DNA from: Desulfobulbaceae bacterium
GTDB lineage: Bacteria > Desulfobacterota > Desulfobulbia > Desulfobulbales > Desulfocapsaceae
DNA length: 61,820 bases
Reading direction: 5' to 3'
Assembly (NCBI GenBank): GCA_024227155.1
Contig: JAAELB010000137.1
Span: forward strand, 1 to 61,820
Numbering within the stretch: position 1 is the stretch's first letter; the number at the start of each line of letters is the position of its first letter. The position numbers were made by a program, and so were the translations under genes. The notes below the pieces were generated by a model that made no database searches, was not told the origin of the DNA, and saw only the letters and a list, made by a program, of their open reading frames with translations. Positions 10,090 through 18,333 of this stretch are shown in pieces.

Positions 10090-10578
10090 TTGAACATTGG
10101 GTTGTGGGGAGCAAACTTGGGAACACGCTTCCTGCGGAGTAAATTCCTGGTTCTTGGATCTGTGCTGCTGCTCTTTTTTTTGTGGGGGAGCAGCCTCTAT
10201 TTGATTTTGTCCCAGGCAAAAATTGGAGAAACGATTCAGGTTGAGGGACGTTTCTCGAAGTGTACGGGATGCGGTTCATTTGAGAGTCAAGCACTGGAAT
10301 CTTTCTGTTTCGATGGTTTTGTCACTGGAGGTGATGTTACTGTCTCTCCTTCCGAAACATTTTTGCTTGAGATCAAGGCGGAGGATAATAGAAAACAGGA
10401 CGATATCTCCATACCGGTGACTGTTGGGGACTGGCTGGTCGGGCCTACAACTATTTCGCTATGTCTGGGGACGACGCCTGTCGAATCCTTTCAGATGCTT
10501 TTGGGTGAGAAGACAGCTCATTACAGAATGACGTTACGGCGTGAATCGTTAATAAAGGTACTTTGGTTAAAGAAATAA
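10090..10578 (+). CDS. Single-pass membrane protein of unknown function
   Basis: A TTG start follows AGAGGGGAA at good spacing. The 162-residue product has one strong membrane segment (about residues 16-40, VLGSVLLLFFLWGSSLYLIL). A mostly beta-type extracytoplasmic part follows, with a KCTGCGSF motif just after the membrane. It begins 16 bases after the ABC exporter and precedes the first B12-radical SAM gene, so it may be an accessory protein of the exporter, such as a periplasmic adaptor. It is far shorter than HlyD-type adaptors and shows none of their motifs. Confidence 0.65.
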   Translation: MNIGLWGANLGTRFLRSKFLVLGSVLLLFFLWGSSLYLILSQAKIGETIQVEGRFSKCTGCGSFESQALESFCFDGFVTGGDVTVSPSETFLLEIKAEDNRKQDDISIPVTVGDWLVGPTTISLCLGTTPVESFQMLLGEKTAHYRMTLRRESLIKVLWLKK

Positions 10579-10587
10579 TGACTTCGA

Positions 10588-10620
10588 CCCTGCTGAGACT
10601 ATGTTTCTCATCATGCAGGG
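10588..10620 (+). other. Intergenic hairpin upstream of the radical SAM genes
   Basis: CCCTGCTGAG pairs with CTCA and GCAGGG with a few unpaired bases. There is no T run after it, so it may be an RNA processing or attenuation structure rather than a terminator. Confidence 0.3.
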
Positions 10621-10676
10621 GAGTGGCAACATGAAACAGATATAGTTTCTGAAATGAGTTTCATCCTGAGAGAATT

Positions 10677-12209
10677 ATGACTGACGTTGTATTGGTAATA
10701 CCCCCATATCATTATAAGACTAAGGTACTTACAAGTAGTGTAAAAGAGTACGCAGGTATGGGCTTTTTAGCTGCAGTTTTACGACAACATGGACATGGTG
10801 TAGAAATACTGGATTGCGATCTTGCAGGTTTCGATATTGATGAGACAGTAGAGGCTATAATCGATCGTAATGCGCCGCTGATTGGACTGACAATGCTGCA
10901 GGTGGCAGCATATCCCACGCTTGAAATCGTCAGGAGATTACGACAACGTGGAGTGACAGCGCACATTACCCTTGGAGGTCATTTCCCCTCTTTTACGGTT
11001 GACGAACTTCTGGACCGGGAGGATGGGGTAGATTCAATTGTCATCGGGGAAGGAGAATATACCCTGTTGGAGTTGACCAGGGCCATTCTGGCCGGTGATG
11101 AGTGGAGGGAAATTTCGGGGATTGCTTATTGGCGTGATGGGGAAAGTCTTACCACTGAGCCGAGGCCACTGGTGAAGGATTTAGACAGTCTGCCATTTCA
11201 AGAACGCGATACCCTTCGGGAAGTGCTTGAACGAGGTGGCCAGGCTGCCATTATTACCAGCAGAGGGTGTTACGGAAATTGTGCATTCTGCAGTGTGAAC
11301 GCCTTTTATAAAAAATCTCCTGGTATGAAATGGCGAGCTCGTAGTCCTGAAAATGTGGGAGAAGAGCTGGAACATCTGGTCAATGCTTGGGGAGCATCAA
11401 TTTTTGTTTTTAATGACGATAATTTTATAGGGCCTGGAAAGGGGGGGAAAGACCGAGCTGCGAGGGTGGCCGAAGAGATTCTTCACCGAGGCTTGAACAT
11501 CCAGTTCGCAATTCCGGCTGCTGTAAATGATGTCGAGCCTGAACTCTTTGATTTGTTGAAAAAAGCTGGGTTACGGTCGGTCTTTCTTGGTGTTGAGTCG
11601 ATGAATCAGGAGGATCTTAAATATCTGAACAAACACACAACAATAGAGCAGAACGAGACAGCAATTGGTATTCTTGAAGAACTGGGGATTTTTTACCAGA
11701 TAGGATTCATAATGTTCTATCCAAATTCGACTATAGAACAGGTTGAATATAATATTCGATATGTAAAAGATCATATCGTTAACAACAATTATTGTGGAAC
11801 ACAGGTATTTACTGGAGAGTTGCGGATTCTTCATGGGACTAGCCTTCATGATCGACTTGCCGGTGAACCGTTTGTTCATGAAGACCTGTTTCACTATACA
11901 TATTCGATGGAGGACTCAAGGGTAGAAGAGTTGCGTTACCTGATGGATCACCTTATTCTAAAAAAGACTTTCCCTTTAATGGTGGACTGTAAAGAGGAGT
12001 TCATGGGGGCGAGTCCGAAACGTATAATCCGGGCCATGATCTGTGATCTTCAGCTGGGTATGGCTCTCCGGGCAGTATCCTATTTGAAAAAAGAAGGGAC
12101 TGTAACTCCCAAAGCAATCAAAACTATAATTCGTGAAATGAACCAAGGGGCGGAGAGGATTCAGCGTGAAGGGCAGCGGCAGGGATGGGTTGAGGCAGAG
12201 ATCCAATAA
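10677..12209 (+). CDS. B12-binding-type radical SAM protein (paralogue 1)
   Basis: The 510-residue protein has an N-terminal Rossmann-like cobalamin-binding-type domain (VVLVIPPYHYKTK to about residue 160, with GLTMLQVAAYPT and LGGHFPSF). A radical SAM barrel follows, with cysteines 198, 202 and 205 in the CX3CX2C motif (RGCYGNCAFCSV). Members of this class use a [4Fe-4S] cluster and SAM, and often cobalamin, for methylation, ring formation or other radical chemistry on unactivated carbons. The B12 domain lacks the DxHxxG motif, as is usual in the radical SAM branch. It is clearly paralogous to the protein at 15842 (shared SRGC, WRxRSPxSxG-like, FIGPG, LGVESM and YNKHT-like blocks). Its location beside a RiPP precursor suggests peptide modification. 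Confidence 0.85.
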   Translation: MTDVVLVIPPYHYKTKVLTSSVKEYAGMGFLAAVLRQHGHGVEILDCDLAGFDIDETVEAIIDRNAPLIGLTMLQVAAYPTLEIVRRLRQRGVTAHITLGGHFPSFTVDELLDREDGVDSIVIGEGEYTLLELTRAILAGDEWREISGIAYWRDGESLTTEPRPLVKDLDSLPFQERDTLREVLERGGQAAIITSRGCYGNCAFCSVNAFYKKSPGMKWRARSPENVGEELEHLVNAWGASIFVFNDDNFIGPGKGGKDRAARVAEEILHRGLNIQFAIPAAVNDVEPELFDLLKKAGLRSVFLGVESMNQEDLKYLNKHTTIEQNETAIGILEELGIFYQIGFIMFYPNSTIEQVEYNIRYVKDHIVNNNYCGTQVFTGELRILHGTSLHDRLAGEPFVHEDLFHYTYSMEDSRVEELRYLMDHLILKKTFPLMVDCKEEFMGASPKRIIRAMICDLQLGMALRAVSYLKKEGTVTPKAIKTIIREMNQGAERIQREGQRQGWVEAEIQ

Positions 12210-13437
12210 AATTTACCAGCGCTATAAAGCTCTACGTAGCGTGATCTGTGGGGGGAGCATAGTAGTGGTATTGTTGCTCGTCGCTGCTGGCTATTGTAAG
12301 GGAGTAACAGGTAGTCTTTTAAAAGGAGAATTGCTGTTTCAGCAGGGACATCTTGAGCAGGCTCTGGAGAGTTTGCTCAAGGCTCAAGAGGAAACACCAG
12401 GTGATGCACGGGTGTTGAGTGGGCTTGGGCGAACCCGGTTTCACCTGCAGCAGTATCAAGAGGCCAGGGAAAATCTTCTACGGTCTCTTGCTATAGCTGA
12501 TCGAGCTGATTGGGTAACCTGCTGGAGTAATGTGTATCTTGGTAAGATTGATATCTTACAGGGAGAGGCGGCTGAAGCGCTGAATAGACTATCTATGGTG
12601 TTGCAGCGGCCACAACCAACTGGCTGTGCACTCGAAGCAAAAAAAAATAAAGCATTTGCCGGAGTGATACAGTATTCCAGGCAGGTTCTTAATTTGCAAC
12701 ATGTCAGTAATTGCTGCACCTTGCACTATGCAACTACTGCGGAGACTACAGATGGTGTTGATGTAAGTTCCTTGGCTATCCAGGTTCAGTCATATTCTGA
12801 GCAGATTATTCGAATACTTGACTTGGATGAGAGGAGAATACCTCAGGTTGATATCTTCCTGCACCCTGATATCCAGGCAAGGGAGGTTTGGCAGAGCCAG
12901 GAGATTATAGCCAGGTACCGGCCTAATGAGTTCCATGTGACCTACAACAACATTGGCTATGTTTTGCATGAACTGGTTCATTTTTATACTGCCGATAAGG
13001 TTGCAGTGCATAAAGCTTCACCCGCTTTAATAGAAGGGTTGGCAGAATATGTTGTGGGTCAGCCGTGGGGAGTTCCACTGCATACTTGGGTGATGGTTTT
13101 TGGAAGAAGAGGAGATCGTGCTCCGTTATCTGAGCTTCTAGACAGTCGAAGTTTTCGTCGGATGAACCCGATAATTGCTTATGCAGAAGCTGGATCTTTT
13201 GTTGAATTTATTATTTCAGCTTATGGGCTGGAATCCATTTTTAAGAGCCTTGGGGAGGAATGTTCGATTTCTGAAGTGACCGGCAAATCAATAGCAGAAC
13301 TTGAGGAGCAGTGGCTGAAAGTTGTTACCAGACAGGAGGTGTCGACAGCGGAAGCCGAGCTTGTTGGAATTCGTTTGCAGCTTGGAACTGGCTCAGATGC
13401 AACCATCGCTGGAGAGGGTTGGGGTGGTCGGCGTTAG
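12166..13437 (+). CDS. Membrane-anchored TPR metallopeptidase (HELVH)
   Basis: The GTG start lies inside the end of the previous gene (44-base overlap) after GGCGGAGAGG; a TTG at 12190 is an alternative. The 423-residue product has a membrane segment or uncleaved signal at about 27-46, TPR-like helices (about 50-150, LLFQQGHLEQALESLLKA and similar), and a gluzincin-type zinc site His268-Glu-Leu-Val-His272. A likely third ligand is the Glu in LIEGLAEYV, about 20 residues later, the arrangement of peptidase MA-like families. It should act outside the cytoplasm. In this locus it could remove the leader of the exported peptide, or process one of the large surface proteins; the sequence does not decide between these. 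Confidence 0.75.
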   Translation: MKGSGRDGLRQRSNKIYQRYKALRSVICGGSIVVVLLLVAAGYCKGVTGSLLKGELLFQQGHLEQALESLLKAQEETPGDARVLSGLGRTRFHLQQYQEARENLLRSLAIADRADWVTCWSNVYLGKIDILQGEAAEALNRLSMVLQRPQPTGCALEAKKNKAFAGVIQYSRQVLNLQHVSNCCTLHYATTAETTDGVDVSSLAIQVQSYSEQIIRILDLDERRIPQVDIFLHPDIQAREVWQSQEIIARYRPNEFHVTYNNIGYVLHELVHFYTADKVAVHKASPALIEGLAEYVVGQPWGVPLHTWVMVFGRRGDRAPLSELLDSRSFRRMNPIIAYAEAGSFVEFIISAYGLESIFKSLGEECSISEVTGKSIAELEEQWLKVVTRQEVSTAEAELVGIRLQLGTGSDATIAGEGWGGRR

Positions 13438-13446
13438 GAGACAGGG

Positions 13447-14883
13447 TTGGGAATTGACGAAGATGATGTTGTGGTAATACAAGTGGTGAAAACTATGAAA
13501 TGTAACGTCAGTATGGAAGAAAATATCACCGCTATGGTGATGGAAAAGATGAATTTTACCCACCCTGATGAAGTATCAAGTGGTAAGCCGTTGGCTGACC
13601 TTGGGCTTTCTGAAATCGATATTTATGACCTTATCGTCCATCTGGAAGATATGTATGATATCACTCTGGACAACAGTGCCGGAGAAGTGGGAGGTTATTC
13701 TGTTGATGCTCTCAGCCAGAACGTAAAGGGTAAGCTGATTCGAAAGCCCCAGGAGGTACCAAACTGGAAAGACTCGTTTGAAGGTCTGGTATTTAACGGG
13801 ATAACGAAAAAACTACGGACACCGATGAGTGTGCATCTGGATCTTACTTTCAGGTGCAATATGAAATGTGTTTTTTGTTACGATTCAGCGGGGCCTGATA
13901 GAAGTAAGCATGAAATGAGCATCGAAAAGGTTTATGAGATCATAGATGAGTGCAAAAAGCTAGATGTTATAGATGTAACTTTCGGAGGCGGTGAGCCTTT
14001 TATACGCAAAGACCTAATAGATGTCATTACCTATACAAAACGAAAGAATATCAGGTATTTTATCATCACAAATGGAACCTTGATAACAGAGGAAATTGCT
14101 TTTAAGCTGGCTCGGGTCTTTGATCACAGATATGATAAAATTCAGGTGAGTCTGGATGGCCCAACGGCAGAGGTTCATGACCGTCAGCGGGGTGTGATAG
14201 GCGGGTTTGATTTAACCATGAAAGGTATCGACAACCTGCAGAAGGCTGGAATCTCTCCGACCATTAACGCTGTACTGACTTCGAACAATTATCCTCACAT
14301 AAAGGACATGATACCGTTTTTGATGGATCGTGGAATTTCAAATTTCAGGGTATTAAGGTTGCACCCTCTGGGGCGGGGTAAAGATCCTGAATTTTACAAA
14401 AAATGGAATGTTACTCCGGAGCAGAGTGAGGAACTATTTGAATATTTAATGGGAAAACAGCAGGAGCTTATAGATCGGTTTGCAATTTCCAATGATTTTG
14501 CTTCCATTTTTCCATGGAGTGCAGCAAAATTTCGGAATGATCTACAATCGTTGCCGGGTGTGGAGCCGGTCAGCTATGCCTGTGGAGCTGGTACTACAAA
14601 GATAGCGATTGGGCCGGAGGGTGATGTGTATCCCTGCTCGTATATGTATGATTTTCCGGAGCTGAAAATCGGCTCAATACAGAACGGAACTATTCAAGAG
14701 CTGTGGGAGAGGGAAAAGTTATGGGATATGTATCGTGAGCCGCTGACCCCTAGTGGCAAGTGTGGGAAATGCGATTATCTCTACTGTTGCAAAACCGGGT
14801 GCAGGATCGTATCTTATGCGCTGTTTGGCGATATGGCCGGTCCTGATGCCGGTTGTACATATGAACCAGGTCTGAAGGAGTAA
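13447..14883 (+). CDS. Radical SAM/SPASM peptide maturase with N-terminal acyl-carrier-like domain
   Basis: The TTG start follows AGGAG; ATG 13495 is an alternative. Residues about 20-95 resemble an acyl carrier protein (ADLGLSEIDIYDLIVHLED), but the serine that would carry phosphopantetheine is replaced by Glu (SEID against DSLD). The radical SAM barrel carries Cys137, 141 and 144 (RCNMKCVFC). The C terminus is a SPASM domain with cysteines in YACGAG, YPCSYM, GKCGKCDYLYCC, TGCR and AGCTYE, expected to bind auxiliary [4Fe-4S] clusters. This architecture is typical of RiPP maturases that make thioether, C-C or epimerised products. The precursor gene follows after 23 bases and a PqqD-like gene after that. 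From memory it resembles the ACGX-system radical SAM/SPASM family. Confidence 0.85.
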   Translation: MGIDEDDVVVIQVVKTMKCNVSMEENITAMVMEKMNFTHPDEVSSGKPLADLGLSEIDIYDLIVHLEDMYDITLDNSAGEVGGYSVDALSQNVKGKLIRKPQEVPNWKDSFEGLVFNGITKKLRTPMSVHLDLTFRCNMKCVFCYDSAGPDRSKHEMSIEKVYEIIDECKKLDVIDVTFGGGEPFIRKDLIDVITYTKRKNIRYFIITNGTLITEEIAFKLARVFDHRYDKIQVSLDGPTAEVHDRQRGVIGGFDLTMKGIDNLQKAGISPTINAVLTSNNYPHIKDMIPFLMDRGISNFRVLRLHPLGRGKDPEFYKKWNVTPEQSEELFEYLMGKQQELIDRFAISNDFASIFPWSAAKFRNDLQSLPGVEPVSYACGAGTTKIAIGPEGDVYPCSYMYDFPELKIGSIQNGTIQELWEREKLWDMYREPLTPSGKCGKCDYLYCCKTGCRIVSYALFGDMAGPDAGCTYEPGLKE

Positions 14884-14906
14884 CCGCAATCAAATGGAGA
14901 GTGAAC

Positions 14907-15470
14907 ATGGGTCGATATAAAATATCAGATATAGAATCCGTAAGTTTTGGAGGCGGTTGCCCCACAGATCTTGGGTGTGGTTTTCCCGCTTGCGGTACCG
15001 ACGCGTGCGGCCTGCCCATAGGTTGTGGGGCTGCGGCATGTGGGGCGGCACGTTGTGGATCAGCAGCGTGTGTAGGAGCTGCTTGCGGTGGGGCAGCCTG
15101 TGGCGGTGATGCCTGTGCTCTCGCAGGATGTGCGGCAGCTGGTTGTGGTGGAAATGCCTGTGCGGCTGCTGGCTGCGGCGGTGCCGCGTGTGGAGCCAAT
15201 GCCTGTGCGGCGGCAGCGTGTTATGCCGATGCGTGTCCAATAAATGCCTGCCCGGTTGATGTTTGTTCGCCTGATGCATGTATTGTGGATGTAACTCCGT
15301 TACCGGGAATTATTCCTCCAGGGTCGTCGAACCCTCCAATGGGCTTTCATGGCAAGGATGATGATGAGTATATACTGTTGACAGGAACAGACTTGGATGA
15401 CACTTTTGATCTCATCGACAATGAAATTATAGGCAGTGAAAAGCATGAAGGCGGTGATAAGGATGAGTAG
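14907..15470 (+). CDS. Cys/Ala/Gly pentad-repeat RiPP precursor peptide
   Basis: ATG 14907 follows GGAGA. The 187-residue peptide has a short N-terminal segment (MGRYKISDIESVSFGGG) and 22 cysteines from residue 18 to 125. From residue 40 to 125 a cysteine falls at exactly every fifth position (18 cysteines). Clear units read small-(D/N)-A-C-x, for example GGDAC, GANAC, YADAC and PINAC. A Pro-rich spacer (about 130-148) and a very acidic tail follow. The composition is low-complexity and richer in G+C than neighbours. It lies between the SPASM maturase and the PqqD-like gene, whose start overlaps its end, so I read it as the substrate of the radical SAM enzymes. It resembles peptides described as ACGX-repeat peptides (from memory). 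The final structure and activity are unknown. Confidence 0.82.
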   Translation: MGRYKISDIESVSFGGGCPTDLGCGFPACGTDACGLPIGCGAAACGAARCGSAACVGAACGGAACGGDACALAGCAAAGCGGNACAAAGCGGAACGANACAAAACYADACPINACPVDVCSPDACIVDVTPLPGIIPPGSSNPPMGFHGKDDDEYILLTGTDLDDTFDLIDNEIIGSEKHEGGDKDE

Positions 15471-15795
15471 CGGAAGTCAAGCTGCCTTCGATAAGGTAAA
15501 GAATCTTTGCTATATACGACGCCAGGAACCGGAGACGATTACTCGCGAGGAAGAAATCAATGGTGAAAAATGTTTCATTGTCTTCGATGATGTTGACAAA
15601 GGATTCTATCAGTTGCATGGCAATGCATGGCAGATATGGGAAATGCTGGATGGTAAAACATCGCTTGAAGCTATAGTGGACACCTTATGTGTGGAGAATG
15701 AGGCGGAACGCGATGAAATTCAGGTAGATGTTTGTAAGTTCATATCGAAAATTGGCAAAAAAGGACTGATTAAAGCGGCTGTGAAGGAGCGTTGA
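15463..15795 (+). CDS. PqqD-like RiPP recognition protein
   Basis: I chose ATG 15463, which overlaps the precursor stop and has GAAGGCGG 7 bases upstream. The 110-residue product matches the PqqD/RRE fold: a beta-hairpin with FIVFDDVDKGFYQLHGNAWQ, then IWEMLDGKTSLEAIVDTL and a C-terminal helix. Proteins of this family bind the leader of a precursor peptide and present it to a radical SAM/SPASM enzyme. Position right after the precursor and overlapping it is what one expects for a partner made in equal amounts. Two cysteines near the N terminus (NLC, EKC) and one late (VDVC) are not in a known motif. Confidence 0.85.
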   Translation: MSSGSQAAFDKVKNLCYIRRQEPETITREEEINGEKCFIVFDDVDKGFYQLHGNAWQIWEMLDGKTSLEAIVDTLCVENEAERDEIQVDVCKFISKIGKKGLIKAAVKER

Positions 15796-15841
15796 TGCAT
15801 ACAATACGCGCCACTGCGCTCTGTTTGGAAATTGTATTTTC

Positions 15842-17350
15842 ATGAATATTGCACTCATCGTGCCGCCGTATGCGGATAACGATCTTGAGATGGCCTGCAA
15901 GGAATCTATAGGTATCTGTTATCTCGCGGCAGTCTTACGAGACAATGATTTTGAAGTTACGCTCATAGATGCTGATCTTCTTGGACTGACATTTCATGCG
16001 ACTGCAGAGAGGATTCTGCATGGCAAATATGATCTCGTCGGATTTTCGGTACTCGAAGGAACAATTGAATCGGTAGAAGCAATTTTGCAGCTCCTCGTTG
16101 ATGGTGGTCTTGAATCGCATGTGCTTCTTGGCGGGTACTTTCCCACTATGTTGGTAGAAGAAGTCTTAAAGAAGCTGCCAAGAGTAGATTCTGTTGTCCT
16201 CGGCGAGGCTGAGTATTCTTTACTGAGCCTTGTAATTGCACTCCGGGATGGTCGTGATTGGCGTCATCTGCCGGGGGTTGCCAGCAGAATAGCAGATGGT
16301 GTTACTATTAACCCATGCGATACTCCGTGTGCTGTTGATGATCTACCTTTTCCTGAGAGGGACCTGCTTCCGGAAGTGCTGAGGCGTGGTGGTGTTACTG
16401 GTGTTGTCGGAAGCCGCGGATGTTTCGAAGGATGTTCGTTCTGTTGTATGAATCGATTCAGTCAGTTGTCCGGAGTGGTCGGCTGGCGTGGCAGATCTCC
16501 GGTCAGTATCGGAGATGAGTTAGAGCAGTTGGTTGAGCAGTGGGGGGTGCGGGCGGTATCATTTTATGATGGCAATTTCATCGGGCCAGGTGAGCAAGGT
16601 GTGGAGCGGGCACATGCCATTGCAGATGAAATCATCAAGAGAAATCTTGATTTACATTTTGCCATCTCAACCAGGGCTGATCAGGTGGAGAGAGAGTTGT
16701 TTCTCCATTTGAAAAACGCTGGTCTCTCCGAGGTTTTTATCGGTTTGGAATCCATGACACAGCGGATTTTGGATCTGTACAACAAACACACTCGAGTGGA
16801 AGACAATATCAAGGCCGTAGAGACACTTGAGGAATGTAAAATCTATTTCAGGGCCGGGTTTATTTTGTACGAACCGCATATAACCCTTTCTGAGATTAGA
16901 GAAAATATCGAATTCCTGGCAAAAATGGTAGATATGCACTATTGCAATAAATTCTTCTTTTTTAAGGCCTTGCGGGTGTATAGAGGGTCGCTCATGGAAG
17001 GAAAACTTGCCAGGCAAGGAATACTTATCGAAAATAACTGGCACGTTGCTTACAACTGGAAACATGCAGAGGTGGGGGAATACATTAGGGTTACAGGACA
17101 GATCTGCTCACAGATTATAAATATCGTGCAACAGATTCAACCTTTTGAGGCAGATATCAAACGATACTTCGAAACGCTTCTGGGCAAATGGAATATACAG
17201 GTACATTCTGCGGTTCTACTGATGATTGAACATGGTGCAATATCCCAAAACTCGTATATGGATCTCTCTGTGAAGGCTGCCGATGAATTGAAAACAATAC
17301 GGAAAAAACTTCAGAGATATACTTCCATCCAGAGTAGGGATGTCAATTGA
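15842..17350 (+). CDS. B12-binding-type radical SAM protein (paralogue 2)
   Basis: The 502-residue protein has the same layout as the one at 10677: a cobalamin-type Rossmann domain (IALIVPPYADNDLEMACKES, LLGGYFPTM, VLGEAEYSLL) followed by a radical SAM barrel with Cys194, 198 and 201 (RGCFEGCSFCCMNRF). An additional cysteine directly follows the motif. A C-terminal extension of about 150 residues matches its paralogue only loosely. The ribosome site before ATG 15842 is weak. With its twin it flanks the maturase-precursor-PqqD trio, so it is expected to act on the peptide, for example by methylation or ring formation. Two copies suggest two separate reactions or a heteromeric enzyme. Confidence 0.84.
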   Translation: MNIALIVPPYADNDLEMACKESIGICYLAAVLRDNDFEVTLIDADLLGLTFHATAERILHGKYDLVGFSVLEGTIESVEAILQLLVDGGLESHVLLGGYFPTMLVEEVLKKLPRVDSVVLGEAEYSLLSLVIALRDGRDWRHLPGVASRIADGVTINPCDTPCAVDDLPFPERDLLPEVLRRGGVTGVVGSRGCFEGCSFCCMNRFSQLSGVVGWRGRSPVSIGDELEQLVEQWGVRAVSFYDGNFIGPGEQGVERAHAIADEIIKRNLDLHFAISTRADQVERELFLHLKNAGLSEVFIGLESMTQRILDLYNKHTRVEDNIKAVETLEECKIYFRAGFILYEPHITLSEIRENIEFLAKMVDMHYCNKFFFFKALRVYRGSLMEGKLARQGILIENNWHVAYNWKHAEVGEYIRVTGQICSQIINIVQQIQPFEADIKRYFETLLGKWNIQVHSAVLLMIEHGAISQNSYMDLSVKAADELKTIRKKLQRYTSIQSRDVN

Positions 17351-17460
17351 TTGTGGTATATATCTATCCCTGGCACCCCGCAAGTGGGATTGAACTGAAT
17401 TATAGGCTTTCAGGCCAGGCGTAGGGGCTAGATTTTAATACATTTAAAAAGGAGACATCA

Positions 17461-18255
17461 ATGCGATATGTGGGAAAAGACTGGAATCTGCAGGGATCTT
17501 TTTTTAGGAATGTCTCATTTATACTCATTATTTTACTATTTTGCCCCGGGCTGGTTCGCAGTAGCTCTGTCACTCTAGAACAAATAAAACTCAACCAGTT
17601 TCCTGAAGAGTGGATCATCACCAGTGAGTTTATAGTTACCGAGGATAAGGTTGCTCAATTTGAAAGACGGTTTGCTGCGTCTATTGACACAATTTTCAAC
17701 CAATTGATAGCTGTTAAGGACGATGCACAAAGCAGGGTGCAGATAAACTATGTTGTCTGCCATACAGAGATGGATGCGATATTTACTTTGAAGCAGATGG
17801 TGGAAATGGTCGGTCAGCGAAATACTATACTCCGACGAGAGAACGCCGTAATAGAGGTAATTGCGACGAACAGTGAGCTTAAACAAGGGGTAGTGAACAT
17901 GATAGATGTTTCAGTCTTGCAGAAAAGAAAAATCACCAATACCACGTTGCCTGAAAGCTGGAAATTCGTCAGGGAAATTGCCATGAATAATGACGAATTA
18001 CAGGCCTTCAGCCAGAATATGATGGTGACTGTGGATGAGGTTGTTAACCAGTTCTTCTTGATTGACCGTGAACGGGCACAAATTAATTATATCGGCTGCA
18101 ATTCAGAAGGTGATGCTGATAAGGTCTACAACCGCCTCAACGAGCTTACCGGTAAGGTAAATACTATCCTAAAGAAAGAGACAATTGTAGTGGAAATTAT
18201 TTTGACAACACCTAGGAGCCTTGATGAGGTGTTGAAACGGTTTGAAAACTTTTAA
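17461..18255 (+). CDS. Secreted protein with an internal duplication
   Basis: ATG follows AAAAAGGAGACATCA. A signal peptide covers about residues 1-36 (FILIILLFCPGLVRSSS). The mature part consists of two similar halves (about 38-145 and 155-264). Each has the pattern LPESWxxxxE/FPEEWxxTSE, a helix with IDTIFNQL or VDEVVNQF, QINYVVC or QINYIGC, a helix, and NTILRRENAVIEVI or NTILKKETIVVEII. One cysteine is conserved in each half. I do not recognise the family. It sits between the second B12-radical SAM gene and the Lon-like gene, so it may be part of the same export or maturation system. Confidence 0.7.
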   Translation: MRYVGKDWNLQGSFFRNVSFILIILLFCPGLVRSSSVTLEQIKLNQFPEEWIITSEFIVTEDKVAQFERRFAASIDTIFNQLIAVKDDAQSRVQINYVVCHTEMDAIFTLKQMVEMVGQRNTILRRENAVIEVIATNSELKQGVVNMIDVSVLQKRKITNTTLPESWKFVREIAMNNDELQAFSQNMMVTVDEVVNQFFLIDRERAQINYIGCNSEGDADKVYNRLNELTGKVNTILKKETIVVEIILTTPRSLDEVLKRFENF

Positions 18256-18333
18256 CGTGATGTCGATTGAGTAGAATGTGGAGTACCTTTTTTCAAAGAA
18301 TTACTGCTGGTAGCAGGTAGAGAATCGCAACCG

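Noticed and set aside
14750-15279. Minus-strand frames opposite the cysteine-repeat peptide (Ala/Pro/Gln-rich and His/Arg-rich proteins).
   Set aside because: They are by-products of the repetitive GC-rich codons of the precursor; no ribosome site or family supports them, while the plus-strand peptide has a clear context.
14940-15290. Tandem DNA repeat or CRISPR-like array because of periodic sequence.
   Set aside because: The period is 15 bases and codon-based, the units vary, and there are no constant repeats with unique spacers.
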